A stretch of 64,000 nucleotides of DNA from Phenylobacterium kunshanense (GCF_003254525.1 NZ_QFYS01000002.1:496001-560000); one strand, 5' to 3'; positions 1 to 7,935 are shown, numbered from the stretch's first letter. Translations and numbers: made by a program. Notes: generated by a model from the letters alone, not told the origin.

Positions 1-1649
1 GCGTGGTCGGCGTCGAGAACGCCCTGGAGATGATGACCTCGGGCCGCCACGTGCCGGCCAAGGAAGCCGCCAGCCTGGGCCTGGTCGACGAGCTGGTCGA
101 GGAAGGCAAGCTGAAGGAAGGCGCCCTCGCCTTCGCCCGCAAGTGCGTCGCCGAGAACAAGCCGCTGGTGAAGATCAGCGAGAACAACACCAAGCTGGAA
201 GCGGCCAAGGGCAAGCCCGAGATCTTCGCCGAGTTCCGCAAGAAGAACGCCCGCAAGTTCCGCGGCTTCGACGCGCCGGAAGCGAACATCAAGTGCATCG
301 AGGCGGCGGTGAACTCCGCCAGCTTCGACGAGGGCCTGGCCGTCGAGCGCAAGCTGTTCATGGGCCTGATGACCGGCAGCCAGTCGGCCGCCCAGCGCTA
401 CTACTTCTTCGCCGAGCGCACCGCCGCGAAGATCCCGGACGTGCCGGACGACACCCCGCTCCGCGAGATCAAGAAGGTCGGCGTCCTGGGCGCCGGCACC
501 ATGGGCGGCGGCATCTCGATGAACTTCGCCAACGTGGGCATCCCGGTGGTGATCGTCGAGCTGAAGCAGGATGCGCTGGACCGCGGCCTGGCCACCATCC
601 GCAAGAACTATGAACGTTCGCGCGGCGCCGACCCGGCGGTGACCGAGAAGCGCATGAGCCTGCTGACCGGCTCGCTGGACATGAACGACTTCGCCGACTG
701 CGACCTCATCATCGAGGCCGTGTTCGAGCGGATGGACATCAAGAAGGACGTGTTCACGAAGCTGGACGCGATCTGCAAGCCGGGCGCGATCCTGGCCTCG
801 AACACCAGCTACCTGAACATCGACGAGATCGCCTCGGTCACGAAGCGGCCGCAGGACGTGATCGGCCTGCACTTCTTCTCGCCGGCCAACGTGATGAAGC
901 TGCTGGAAGTGATCCGCGGCGAGAAGACCGCCAAGGACGTCATCGCCACCTCGATGAAGCTGGCCAAGAAGATCGGCAAGATCGCGGCCCTGGCCGGCGT
1001 CTGCCCCGGCTTCATCGGCAACCGCATGCTGAGCCAGCGCCAGCGCGAGGCCCAGAAGCTGATCATGGAAGGCGCGATGCCGTGGGACGTGGACCGCGTG
1101 CTCTACGACTTCGGCTTCCCGATGGGTCCGTTCGCCATGAGCGACCTCGCCGGCCTCGACATCGGCTGGGTGAAGGAGAACTCGAAGGGCGAGACCCTGC
1201 GCGACGTACTCTGCGAGGCGGACCGCCGCGGCCAGAAGACGGGCGCGGGCTACTACGACTACGACGAGAACCGTAACGCCAAGCCGAGCGAGTTCACCGA
1301 GAACGCGATCAACGCCTTCATCGCCAAGACCGGCAAGAACCCGCGCAAGATCTCGGACGAGGAGATCCTGGAGCGCTGCATCTTCCCGATGATCAACGAG
1401 GGCGTGAAGATCCTCGAAGAGGGCAAGGCCATCCGCGCCAGCGACATCGACGTGGTCTGGGTCAACGGCTACGGCTGGCCGGTCTATCGCGGCGGCCCGA
1501 TGTTCTACGGCGACCTGATCGGCGGCCCCGCCAAGGTCCTGGAGAAGATGAAGGAGTTCCAGGCCACCATGGGCGACGACTTCAAGCCCGCGGCCCTGCT
1601 CGAGAAGCTGGCCGCCGAGGGCAAGAAGTTCGGCGACCTCAAGGGCTGA
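1..1649 (+). CDS. fadJ: Multifunctional fatty-acid oxidation enzyme (enoyl-CoA hydratase / 3-hydroxyacyl-CoA dehydrogenase), 5'-truncated
   Basis: Catalyses hydration of enoyl-CoA and NAD-dependent oxidation of 3-hydroxyacyl-CoA in beta-oxidation. The window opens inside the gene: the first ~100 visible residues are the end of a crotonase domain (motif ALEMMTSGRHVPAKEAASLG), so the GTG at 3 is not the start and perhaps 150-190 residues lie upstream. The NAD-binding loop GAGTMGGGI is near visible residue 160, the dehydrogenase histidine sits in IGLHFFSPANVMKLLEV near residue 289, and the C-terminal 3HCDH domains follow, including a second helical domain (GYGWPVYRGGPM). A strong intrinsic terminator follows at once and the thiolase begins 90 bases on, the usual alpha/beta-subunit pairing. 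FadB versus FadJ cannot be settled without the N-terminus. Confidence 0.92.
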   Translation, partial: VVGVENALEMMTSGRHVPAKEAASLGLVDELVEEGKLKEGALAFARKCVAENKPLVKISENNTKLEAAKGKPEIFAEFRKKNARKFRGFDAPEANIKCIEAAVNSASFDEGLAVERKLFMGLMTGSQSAAQRYYFFAERTAAKIPDVPDDTPLREIKKVGVLGAGTMGGGISMNFANVGIPVVIVELKQDALDRGLATIRKNYERSRGADPAVTEKRMSLLTGSLDMNDFADCDLIIEAVFERMDIKKDVFTKLDAICKPGAILASNTSYLNIDEIASVTKRPQDVIGLHFFSPANVMKLLEVIRGEKTAKDVIATSMKLAKKIGKIAALAGVCPGFIGNRMLSQRQREAQKLIMEGAMPWDVDRVLYDFGFPMGPFAMSDLAGLDIGWVKENSKGETLRDVLCEADRRGQKTGAGYYDYDENRNAKPSEFTENAINAFIAKTGKNPRKISDEEILERCIFPMINEGVKILEEGKAIRASDIDVVWVNGYGWPVYRGGPMFYGDLIGGPAKVLEKMKEFQATMGDDFKPAALLEKLAAEGKKFGDLKG

Positions 1650-1668
1650 TCCGAACGCCATCCACACC

Positions 1669-1702
1669 AGCGGGGCGGCCCCGGCCGCCCCGCTATTTTT
1701 TC
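1669..1702 (+). terminator. Intrinsic terminator after the fadJ-like gene
   Basis: A 12-bp perfect stem (1669-1680 with 1683-1694, 2-nt loop) is followed by ATTTTTTC. It sits between the hydratase/dehydrogenase and the thiolase, so the thiolase needs either read-through or its own promoter. Confidence 0.85.
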
Positions 1703-1739
1703 ACCCACAGGTTCACCTAACGTCAGGATACGACCACTC

Positions 1740-2945
1740 ATGCGTGAAGCCGTCATCGTCGCCGCCAAGCGGACGCCCATCGGCAAGGCCTATCGTGGGG
1801 CCTTCAACAACACCTACGGCGCGGCCCTCGGCGCGGAATCCATCAAGGCGGCGATCGCCCAGGCGGGCATCGACCCGGCCGAGATCGACGACGTGGTCAT
1901 GGGCGCGGCGATGCAGCAGGGCACGACGGGCAACAATATCGCCCGCCAGGCGGCGCTGCGGGCCGGCCTGCCGAACACCGTCTCGGGCATGACGCTGGAC
2001 CGCCAGTGCTCGTCCGGCCTGATGGGCATCGCCACGGCCGCCAAGTACATCATCAACGACGGCGCGACGGTCGCGGTCGGCGGCGGGCTGGAGTCCATCA
2101 GCCTCGTGCAGAACGACAAGATGAACCGCTTCATGGCGGTCGACGCCTGGCTGCACCAGCACGTGCCCGAGCTGGGCTGCTCGATGCTGGAGACCGCCGA
2201 GATCGTCGCCGAGCGCTATGGCGTGAGCCGCGAGGCCCAGGACGAATACGCCCTGCAGTCGCAGCAGCGCACCGCCCAGGCCCAGGCCGAGGGCCGCTTC
2301 GCCGACGAGATCGTGCCGGTCACCACGATCATGAAGGTGGTGGTCAACAAGGAGACCGGCGAGACCGCCGACAAGGAGATCACCGTCAGCGCCGACGAGG
2401 GCAACCGCCCGTCGACCACGCTTGAGGACCTGCAGAAGCTGCAGCCGGTGTTCAAGGGCGGCCGCTACGTCCAGCAGGGCAAGTTCATCACCGCCGGCAA
2501 CGCCAGCCAGCTCTCGGACGGCTCGGCCGCGGTGGTGCTGATGGAGGCCAAGGAAGCCGAGCGTCGCGGCCTGAAGGCCCTGGGCGCCTACCGCGGCATG
2601 GCCGTGGCCGGCTGCGGCCCCGAGGAGATGGGCATCGGCCCCGTCTTCGCGATCCCGAAGCTGCTGGAGCGGAACGGCCTGACCATCGACGACATCGGCA
2701 TCTGGGAGCTGAACGAGGCCTTCGCCTCGCAGACGCTCTACTGCCGCGACAAGCTCGGCATCGATCCGGCGAAGTTCAACGTCTCGGGCGGCGCGATCTC
2801 GATCGGCCACCCCTACGGCATGACCGGCGCCCGCTGCACCGCCCACGTCCTCTACGAGGGCAAGCGTCGCGGCGCGAAGTACGGCGTCGTCACCATGTGT
2901 GTCGGCGGCGGGATGGGCGCCGCGGGCCTCTTTGAAATCTTCTAA
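1740..2945 (+). CDS. fadA: Acetyl-CoA C-acyltransferase (3-ketoacyl-CoA thiolase)
   Basis: Thiolytic cleavage of 3-ketoacyl-CoA, the last step of beta-oxidation, cytoplasmic. 401 residues, normal for thiolase. The nucleophile is C90 in LDRQCSSG, the catalytic His is H357 in [10 protein letters not shown], and the second cysteine is C387 in [10 protein letters not shown]. It follows the FadJ-like partner on the same strand. The last ten codons (GAAGLFEIF-stop) recur with only synonymous changes 89 bases downstream at 3004-3034, separated by a palindrome. The copy that is actually part of the gene uses AT-richer codons (TTT, GAA, TAA) than the detached one. Family assignment is secure; whether it prefers long chains or acetoacetyl-CoA is not. 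Confidence 0.95.
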   Translation: MREAVIVAAKRTPIGKAYRGAFNNTYGAALGAESIKAAIAQAGIDPAEIDDVVMGAAMQQGTTGNNIARQAALRAGLPNTVSGMTLDRQCSSGLMGIATAAKYIINDGATVAVGGGLESISLVQNDKMNRFMAVDAWLHQHVPELGCSMLETAEIVAERYGVSREAQDEYALQSQQRTAQAQAEGRFADEIVPVTTIMKVVVNKETGETADKEITVSADEGNRPSTTLEDLQKLQPVFKGGRYVQQGKFITAGNASQLSDGSAAVVLMEAKEAERRGLKALGAYRGMAVAGCGPEEMGIGPVFAIPKLLERNGLTIDDIGIWELNEAFASQTLYCRDKLGIDPAKFNVSGGAISIGHPYGMTGARCTAHVLYEGKRRGAKYGVVTMCVGGGMGAAGLFEIF

Positions 2946-2955
2946 GAGGCCGGCC

Positions 2956-3012
2956 GCGGCGCCCATAACTCTGAATGGCTGAAATCGCTGAGCGATTTCA
3001 GCGGGGCGCCGC
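2956..3012. repeat. Nested palindromic element behind the thiolase
   Basis: A perfect 12-bp inverted repeat (2978-2989 with 2991-3002, single-base loop) lies inside a second 9-bp inverted pair (2956-2964 with 3004-3012). No T-run follows, so it is not a typical terminator. It separates the thiolase stop from a detached second copy of the thiolase 3' end. Confidence 0.75.
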
Positions 3013-3034
3013 AGGCCTGTTCGAGATCTTCTGA
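3004..3034 (+). pseudogene. Relic copy of the thiolase 3' end
   Basis: 31 bases that match the true gene end (2915-2945) at 26 positions. They encode the same GAAGLFEIF-stop, and all five differences are at third codon positions or in the stop codon (TAA versus TGA). There is no reading frame around it, so it is a remnant and not a gene. Confidence 0.8.
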
Positions 3035-3068
3035 TCCTGAAGTCGGAGGTTCGCTCTCCGAAGACCCA

Positions 3069-3097
3069 GGGGCCGTCCCGTCCGCGGGGCGGCCCTT
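3069..3097 (+). terminator. Probable terminator of the thiolase unit
   Basis: A stem pairing 3070-3079 with 3086-3095 (one G-U pair) around a 6-nt loop, followed by TTCTC. The U-tract is weak. It lies between convergent genes and could serve either strand. Confidence 0.5.
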
Positions 3098-3098
3098 C

Positions 3099-3659
3099 TC
3101 ATGTCCGCAGGTTGCGGAAGGTGATGGAGTAGCGGAGCGCCTTGGCCTCGGGGATGCTGTGCTCCCAGTCGCGGCGGGCGGGGCCGTCCAGCACATAGGC
3201 CGAGCGCGGCGCCAGCGCGACGGCGGTCCGTCGCCACCTGGCCCCCTCCCGCTGGCGGAAGCGCATGATCGCGGGGCTCAGCAGCGAGACGCCGACAACC
3301 TTGTCGAACACCGGCCGGTCGCGATGCCAGCCGATCGGGGCGCCCACCGGATACTTGTTGATCAGCACGTGCGCGAAGGCCTCGCCTGGCAGGTCCGCGA
3401 AGGCGGCGGCCCTGTCCCTCAGGGGCAGGAGCCATTCGGGCAGGGGCTCGGCGTCCACCAGGCCCGGACCGTTGAAATCGTAGCGTCGGCCGAACGAGAC
3501 GACATGGCGGCGGCCCTCGAACCCCTGGAACTGGAAAGGTTCGAAGGAGAGGCCCTCAAGCCGGTCCAGCAGCTCCCGCTCCTCGACCGGGGTGATGAAC
3601 TCGTCCCGGTGGAGGAGGCCGTCCGGGCCGATGGGCATGTCGAACAGGGATGCCGTCAT
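3099..3659 (-). CDS. AlkB-like 2-oxoglutarate/Fe(II)-dependent dioxygenase
   Basis: A 186-residue protein of the AlkB family, which uses Fe(II), O2 and 2-oxoglutarate to demethylate alkylated nucleic acid bases. The iron ligands are visible: H112 and D114 (GWHRDRPVFD) and H167 (WEHSIPE). The 2-oxoglutarate arginine and the nucleotide-lid arginine are R176 and R182 (RYSITFRNL). The short HRDxP form resembles bacterial relatives of eukaryotic ALKBH proteins more than E. coli AlkB. It is transcribed convergently with the thiolase and has no ada-like neighbour, so damage-inducible control is not evident. The substrate (DNA, RNA or protein) is unknown. Confidence 0.85.
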   Translation of the reverse strand: MTASLFDMPIGPDGLLHRDEFITPVEERELLDRLEGLSFEPFQFQGFEGRRHVVSFGRRYDFNGPGLVDAEPLPEWLLPLRDRAAAFADLPGEAFAHVLINKYPVGAPIGWHRDRPVFDKVVGVSLLSPAIMRFRQREGARWRRTAVALAPRSAYVLDGPARRDWEHSIPEAKALRYSITFRNLRT

Positions 3660-3737
3660 GGGCTTCGATCGCAGATGAAGATGGCGGCGGGAAGGTCGCC
3701 CCGCCCGCCGCCAGCCGTTCAGGTCCGGATCCCGCGA

Positions 3738-4088
3738 TCAGTAGCGCGGGTAGTCGTTCCAGCCGTAGCGGCGGTCGCCATCCCGGCGCTCCCAGCGGAT
3801 CTGCTGGGCGAGCTGGTCGAAGCGGCGGTCGAGGTCGCGACGTTCCCAGTTGGACAGGCCGTTGCGGGCGTAGCGCGCCTCGATCCGCACCACCCGCTCG
3901 AACTGGCGGTGCAGGCGCTCGGCTTCGGCAGGGGTCAGTTGGCCGGAGCGGACGCCCTGGTCGATGCGGTGGTCGAGGCGCTCGAGGCGGCGCTCGATGG
4001 GGGTCCAGCCGCCATGGTAGGGCTGGGCGGACGCGGCGCCGGCGGCAAGAGCGGTGGCGGCGGCCAGGGGCAGGATGAGGGTCTTCAT
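3738..4088 (-). CDS. Small periplasmic protein, Arg-rich, unknown function
   Basis: 116 residues when started at the ATG at 4088, which has a purine-rich GAGGAGAG ribosome site and opens a clear signal peptide (MKTLILPLAAATALAAGAASA, probable cut after residue 21). An upstream in-frame start would put 28 charged residues before the signal and is unlikely. The mature part is highly charged and helical (ERRLERLDHRIDQGV and RFDQLAQQIRWERRDGDRRY), ending in a Tyr/Asp/Arg-rich tail. I do not recognise a named family; similar short signal-bearing proteins are frequent in Caulobacterales. It is divergent from the lipoprotein methyltransferase, with 168 bases between them. Confidence 0.75.
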   Translation of the reverse strand: MKTLILPLAAATALAAGAASAQPYHGGWTPIERRLERLDHRIDQGVRSGQLTPAEAERLHRQFERVVRIEARYARNGLSNWERRDLDRRFDQLAQQIRWERRDGDRRYGWNDYPRY

Positions 4089-4256
4089 GATCGTCTCTCC
4101 TCGGACTTGTTCTTGTCCCTCGTGACGGATGGCCAGAACCCCGAACCCGCCGGATGGTTCACGGCCCGGCACGCTGCGATCACGCAGGCGTGAACACCGG
4201 GCGAGGGCGGTCCGTGGCCTGCTCGGGCGTCAGGAGAGACGGCCGGGGAGTCGAGC

Positions 4257-4871
4257 TTGAGAGCACTGGCGTGGGCCGTCGCGGCGTCTCTGACGCTGGG
4301 CCTTGCCGCCTGCCAGACGGCGGACACCGCTTCGCTTCGTCCCACGGACCGGCCGCGCGGAGCGCCGGACGTGATCTTCGTGCCGACGCCGGCGGAGACG
4401 GTGGACGCCATGCTGGCCCTGGCGGAGGTGGGGCCGGAGGATGTGCTCTACGACCTGGGCTCGGGCGACGGGCGCATCCCGATCGCGGCGGCCCGACGGT
4501 TCGGGACGCGCGGCGTCGGGATCGAGATCAATCCGCGGCTGGTGGCCGAGGCTCGCGCCGGGGCGCGGGCGGCCGGGGTGGAGGGCCTGGCGACCTTCCG
4601 GACGCAGGACCTGTTCGAGACCGACCTGCGCGAGGCGACGGTGGTGACGCTCTACCTGCTCACCCGCCTGAACGAGCGCCTGAAGCCCAAGCTGCGCGCC
4701 GAGCTGCCCTATGGCGCCCGGATCGTGAGTCATGCGTTCGAGATCCCGGGCTGGGTTCCCGAACGGGTCGTGGAGGTCGGCAACGGGACCACGATCTATC
4801 TGTGGCGCATGCCGCCGGAGGAGGTCGACAGGCCGCGCGAGGCGCCAAAAGAATTTTCTTTGGACAATTGA
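4257..4871 (+). CDS. Class I SAM-dependent methyltransferase with a lipoprotein signal
   Basis: 204 residues from a TTG start. The N-terminus is a lipoprotein signal (MRALAWAVAASLTLGLAAC, lipobox LAAC, lipidated Cys19), then a Rossmann-type SAM site DLGSGDGRI at 66-74, an acidic strand end GIEIN near 88-92, and the conserved lead-in FVPTPAETVDAML. Chemistry is therefore methyl transfer, but the substrate is unknown. Export is puzzling because SAM is cytoplasmic; related signal-bearing methyltransferases occur in other alphaproteobacteria. The stop codon overlaps the -35 box of the following DUF2061-dps promoter. Family confident, role and location not. Confidence 0.8.
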   Translation: MRALAWAVAASLTLGLAACQTADTASLRPTDRPRGAPDVIFVPTPAETVDAMLALAEVGPEDVLYDLGSGDGRIPIAAARRFGTRGVGIEINPRLVAEARAGARAAGVEGLATFRTQDLFETDLREATVVTLYLLTRLNERLKPKLRAELPYGARIVSHAFEIPGWVPERVVEVGNGTTIYLWRMPPEEVDRPREAPKEFSLDN

Positions 4872-4895
4872 CGATCGATCGCCGCGAACTATATT
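4868..4895 (+). promoter_or_regulatory. Sigma-70-type promoter of the DUF2061-dps unit
   Basis: TTGACG at 4868-4873, a 16-base spacer, and TATATT at 4890-4895. It is 29 bases ahead of the DUF2061 start codon, so the transcript would begin near 4902 and have a leader of about 20 bases. Confidence 0.6.
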
Positions 4896-4910
4896 GAGAA
4901 TAGTTCGCAA
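4894..4910. promoter_or_regulatory. Candidate Fur operator
   Basis: TTGAGAA-TAG-TTCGCAA is a 7-3-7 inverted repeat with one mismatch and resembles the TTGCGAA-type Fur boxes of Gram-negative bacteria. It overlaps the end of the -10 and the predicted transcription start, an ideal repressor position, and it precedes a Dps iron-storage gene. Fur itself is encoded at 48969. The match is by eye. Confidence 0.55.
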
Positions 4911-4923
4911 CAAGGAGGCCGTC

Positions 4924-5115
4924 ATGCGCCTGGCCGCCAAGACCGCCAGCTGGTCGCTGGTTCACATGACCGTCGCCATCGCCGTGGCCTATGCGCTGAC
5001 CCAGAACTGGAAGGCGGCGCTGGCCGTGGGGCTGATCGAACCGGTGTTCCAGACCATCGCCTTCGCCCTGCACGAGCGCGCCTGGTCGCGGGCCGCGCCG
5101 GCGCACGCCCACTGA
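4924..5115 (+). CDS. DUF2061 family small membrane protein
   Basis: 63 residues from the ATG at 4924, which follows a near-perfect AAGGAGG site; longer readings upstream run into the methyltransferase gene. Two hydrophobic segments (SLVHMTVAIAVAYALT and AALAVGLIEPVFQTIAFAL) flank a short NWK turn, the arrangement typical of DUF2061, a family without known function. It is 20 bases upstream of dps and shares its promoter and candidate Fur box, so a link to iron or oxidative stress is plausible but inferred only from context. The C-terminus is His/Ala-rich (APAHAH). Confidence 0.85.
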   Translation: MRLAAKTASWSLVHMTVAIAVAYALTQNWKAALAVGLIEPVFQTIAFALHERAWSRAAPAHAH

Positions 5116-5135
5116 CTCATCCGGGAGACATCAGG

Positions 5136-5564
5136 ATGCCTTACAACAAGACCGCCGCCGGCCTCGCCAAGCTGCTGGCCGACACCTACGCCGTGTACCT
5201 GAAGACGCACGGCTATCACTGGAACGTGCGCGGCCCGGCCTTCGCCTCGCTGCACACGCTGTTCATGACCCAATACACCGAGATGTGGACGGCCATCGAC
5301 GAGATCGCCGAGCGGATCCGGGCGCTGGGCGAGCTTGCGCCGCAGGGCTACCGCAGCTTCGCCAACCTGTCCGCGATCGGCGACGGCGATCCCGAGAAGG
5401 ACGCCCAGGCGATGCTGAAGGAGCTGATCGCCGATCACGAGACCCTGATCGTCACCGCCAAGGCCGCCCGGGAGGGCGCCGACGACGTCACGATCTCGGT
5501 TATCGACGCGCGCGTCCAGGCGCACGAGAAGCACGCGTGGATGCTGCGGGCGTCGCTGGGCTGA
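5136..5564 (+). CDS. dps: Dps family ferritin-like DNA-protection protein
   Basis: 142 residues. Dps forms dodecamers that oxidise and store iron using H2O2 and protect DNA in stationary phase. The ferroxidase ligands shared between subunits are recognisable: H28, H40, D55 and E59 correspond to E. coli H51, H63, D78 and E82. The position of E. coli D67 is M44 here (LHTLFMTQY), so one acidic ligand is missing or supplied differently. There is no Lys-rich N-terminal tail, suggesting weak direct DNA binding. It is co-transcribed with DUF2061 behind a candidate Fur site. The final residues are ARVQAHEKHAWMLRASLG. Confidence 0.93.
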   Translation: MPYNKTAAGLAKLLADTYAVYLKTHGYHWNVRGPAFASLHTLFMTQYTEMWTAIDEIAERIRALGELAPQGYRSFANLSAIGDGDPEKDAQAMLKELIADHETLIVTAKAAREGADDVTISVIDARVQAHEKHAWMLRASLG

Positions 5565-5570
5565 CCGCGC

Positions 5571-6323
5571 TCAGGCGCTGACGCGGGTCTCCGCCTCGAG
5601 CCAGTCGAGGACGAGGCTGGCGACGTCCTCCCAGCCCTCCTCGCCGATCAGCCAGTGGCTCATGCCCGGCAGGCAGTGGAAGCGGGCGCCGAGGCGCTCG
5701 GAGGTCTGGCGGACGGTGGCGGGCGGGTGGACGACGTCCGAGCCGCCGACCACGGCCAGGGTGGGGCAAGGCAGGGCGCCGACGCCGACGCTGGTGGTCA
5801 TGAACGGGTCCAGCCACCAGTTCAGCACCTCGCGCACCGCCCGGCCGCTCTCGGGCCGCATGCGGGCCAGCACGGCGTCGCGGCGCGTCTTGGGCGTGCG
5901 GTCCAGGCTGTGGTGGCGCATGAGGTGGCGATCGGGCGTGACGCTGGACGACCAGAAGGGGGCGGCGACCGAGACGCCGAAGGCGGTGATCGCCTCCTCG
6001 ATCGAGGAGCCGGTGACGCCCCAGGGCGGCGAGGGCGCGAGCAGGGCCAGGGCCGCCGGCTTCACCCGCCGCGCGGCGAGCTGGCAGACGAGGCCGCCCA
6101 TGGAGTGGCCGATCAGCACCGGCGGCTCGGGCAGGCCTTCACAGAGGCGCACCACGCTGCGGGCGTAGTCCGACATGGAGAGGCCGGCGACGCCGCCGCC
6201 CGGCTCATGGCCCGGCAGGTCGGGCGCCAGCACGGTCCAGCCCCGGGCCTCGAACGGCTCGCGGAACGCCTCGAAGGCCCAGCCGGCGCAGAAGGCGCCG
6301 TGGATCATGATCGCGGTGGGCAT
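5571..6323 (-). CDS. Alpha/beta hydrolase
   Basis: 250 residues of the alpha/beta-hydrolase fold. The oxyanion region is IHGAFCAGW near residues 7-15, the nucleophile elbow is GHSMG with S74, the acid is probably the Asp in VVGGSDVVHPP near 200, and the His lies in GMSHWLIG near 224. There is no signal peptide. Its start codon overlaps the rppH stop by one base, so it is the last gene of the minus-strand yibQ-rppH unit. The ester or other substrate cannot be read from the sequence; the sequence style is that of salicylate-esterase-like small hydrolases. Confidence 0.85.
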   Translation of the reverse strand: MPTAIMIHGAFCAGWAFEAFREPFEARGWTVLAPDLPGHEPGGGVAGLSMSDYARSVVRLCEGLPEPPVLIGHSMGGLVCQLAARRVKPAALALLAPSPPWGVTGSSIEEAITAFGVSVAAPFWSSSVTPDRHLMRHHSLDRTPKTRRDAVLARMRPESGRAVREVLNWWLDPFMTTSVGVGALPCPTLAVVGGSDVVHPPATVRQTSERLGARFHCLPGMSHWLIGEEGWEDVASLVLDWLEAETRVSA

Positions 6324-6811
6324 CAGGCGGCCGCGCTCTTCCGCGCCGCAAAGGTGGCGAAGGCCTGGGCGACCGCGTCATAGGCCGGACGCTTGAACGG
6401 GACGATCAGCTCGGGCGCCTCTTCGAGATAGCCCCACCGCCAGGCGTCGAACTCGGGCGGATAGTGGGCGGCGAGGTCGAACTCGGACTCGTCGCCGTCG
6501 AAGCGGAAGGCGAACCAGACCTGGCGCTGGCCCTTCCAGCCGCGGCGCAGCTCCTGGGCGACCAGGGCGGGGAAGTCGTAGGTCAGCCAGCCGTCGGTGC
6601 GGCCGAGGTAGGTGATGCTGACGGCGCCGGTCTCCTCCTGCAGCTCGCGGCGCGCGGCGTCCTCCAGGTCCTCGCCGTCGTCGACGCCGCCTTGCGGGAA
6701 CTGCCAGTTGTAGGGCGGTTCGGTCTTCGCCCGCTGGCCCAGCCAGACGCGGCCGTCGGGATGGAACAGCACCACGCCGACGTTCGGCCGGTAGAGGGAG
6801 AGGTCGGTCAT
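6323..6811 (-). CDS. rppH: RNA pyrophosphohydrolase (Nudix)
   Basis: 162 residues. RppH removes pyrophosphate from the 5' end of triphosphorylated mRNA and so triggers RNase E decay; the same family acts on dinucleoside polyphosphates. The Nudix box is complete: GGVDDGEDLEDAARRELQEE-TG around residues 40-62, preceded by the RppH signature WQFPQGG. The length and the lead-in YRPNVGVVLFHPDGRVWLGQR fit RppH rather than other Nudix enzymes. It overlaps the upstream deacetylase gene by four bases (ATGA) and the hydrolase by one base, so translation is coupled. Confidence 0.93.
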   Translation of the reverse strand: MTDLSLYRPNVGVVLFHPDGRVWLGQRAKTEPPYNWQFPQGGVDDGEDLEDAARRELQEETGAVSITYLGRTDGWLTYDFPALVAQELRRGWKGQRQVWFAFRFDGDESEFDLAAHYPPEFDAWRWGYLEEAPELIVPFKRPAYDAVAQAFATFAARKSAAA

Positions 6812-7935
6812 CTAAGGGCCGTGAGGGCGGAGGCGGGAGCCAGCTGGTAGCCCCTCGTTTCCACCTCATTGGCCCACTGCGCAACCTTCTCCAGGGTCAC
6901 AGGGTAGGCGAACCCCGCGCCCAGCGCCTGGCCGCGCTGGAGGGCGCCGGCCTCCAGGGCCAGGAGCTGCTGGTCGATGGCCGGGCCCGAGACCTTGTCG
7001 TCGATGACCCGCTCGGCGGTCGCCCGCGGCATGCCGCCGCCCCGCCGCGCGGCCGAGCCGTCGTCGACGAACGCCAGTCCCCGGCCTTTCACGGCGGCGG
7101 CGAAGGCGTTGTAGGCCGGGTCGGTGGCGAGGAAGCGCGAGCCCAGATAGTTGGTCAGGCCAAAGTAGCCGGTGGCGCGGGAAAGGATCCATTCCAGCTT
7201 CTTCACCGTCTCGGGCGGCTGGCCCGCGGCCATCAGGGTGTAGGGGCCGGGGTCGTTGTCGGGGTAGTCCACCGGCTCCATCGGCGTCTCGAGCAGCACC
7301 TCGTGGCCGTGGGCCCGGGCCATGTCGATCCAGCCCTGCAGCCCCTCGGCGTAGACCACGAAAGACAGGGTGATCTCGGGCCGCAGGGTCTCGATCGCCT
7401 GGCGGGTGGCGCGGGCGTTGAGCCCCAGGCCGCCGACGACCAGCGCCACCTTCGGGCGGCCGTTGGATTTGAAGGGACGGGCATAGACCTGGGCGGGGGT
7501 CCGGCCGTCCTGGGCGATGATCGGCAGGGGCCCGCCGGGACCGGGCGCGTAGAAGCCGGTGATCGGCGCGACGGGCAGGCCCTGGCCGGCGAAGGCCGGG
7601 CCGGCGCCCGCGGAGGGCGGGCCGTTCATGGCCACCGCCGCGCCGGGCGCCAGCGGTCTTTCGGACAGGCGGACGACGTCGTGGCGGACCTGGGCTTCAC
7701 CCTGGACGGGCTTCAGGGCCTGGAGCCAGCCGGCCGGCGCGTCGCGGAGCTCGGCCTGCAGCGGCAGACGCACCCGGACCGCGCCGCCGCCGGGCGGTCC
7801 TAGCAGGCTCGCCAGCACATAGGCGACGACCAGAAAGACCATCGAGGCGGCGACCAGCCTGAGCGCCGGGCTGGCGGCCAGGCCGCGGACGTCGATGGTC
7901 GGCGCCTTCAGGCGGGGCAGGGCGAGCGTGGCCAC
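6808..7935 (-). CDS. Divergent polysaccharide deacetylase family protein (YibQ-type)
   Basis: 375 residues. One membrane anchor near residues 28-47 (LVAASMVFLVVAYVLASLL) follows a basic N-terminus, then a Pro/Gly-rich linker to about 160, then the divergent deacetylase domain starting KVALVVGGLGLNARAT and continuing through EVLLETPMEPVDYPDNDPGP. The fold is that of NodB-type deacetylases, but activity of this branch is not established. In many proteobacteria it is encoded beside EnvC-like and CtpA proteins, as here, which suggests a periplasmic role in septal peptidoglycan remodelling. It is separated from ctpA by a terminator and leads the unit with rppH and the hydrolase. Confidence 0.85.
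   Translation of the reverse strand: MATLALPRLKAPTIDVRGLAASPALRLVAASMVFLVVAYVLASLLGPPGGGAVRVRLPLQAELRDAPAGWLQALKPVQGEAQVRHDVVRLSERPLAPGAAVAMNGPPSAGAGPAFAGQGLPVAPITGFYAPGPGGPLPIIAQDGRTPAQVYARPFKSNGRPKVALVVGGLGLNARATRQAIETLRPEITLSFVVYAEGLQGWIDMARAHGHEVLLETPMEPVDYPDNDPGPYTLMAAGQPPETVKKLEWILSRATGYFGLTNYLGSRFLATDPAYNAFAAAVKGRGLAFVDDGSAARRGGGMPRATAERVIDDKVSGPAIDQQLLALEAGALQRGQALGAGFAYPVTLEKVAQWANEVETRGYQLAPASALTALR

Noticed and set aside
1713-2966. 417-residue minus-strand frame over the thiolase
   Set aside because: Antisense shadow; the plus-strand thiolase has intact catalytic residues.
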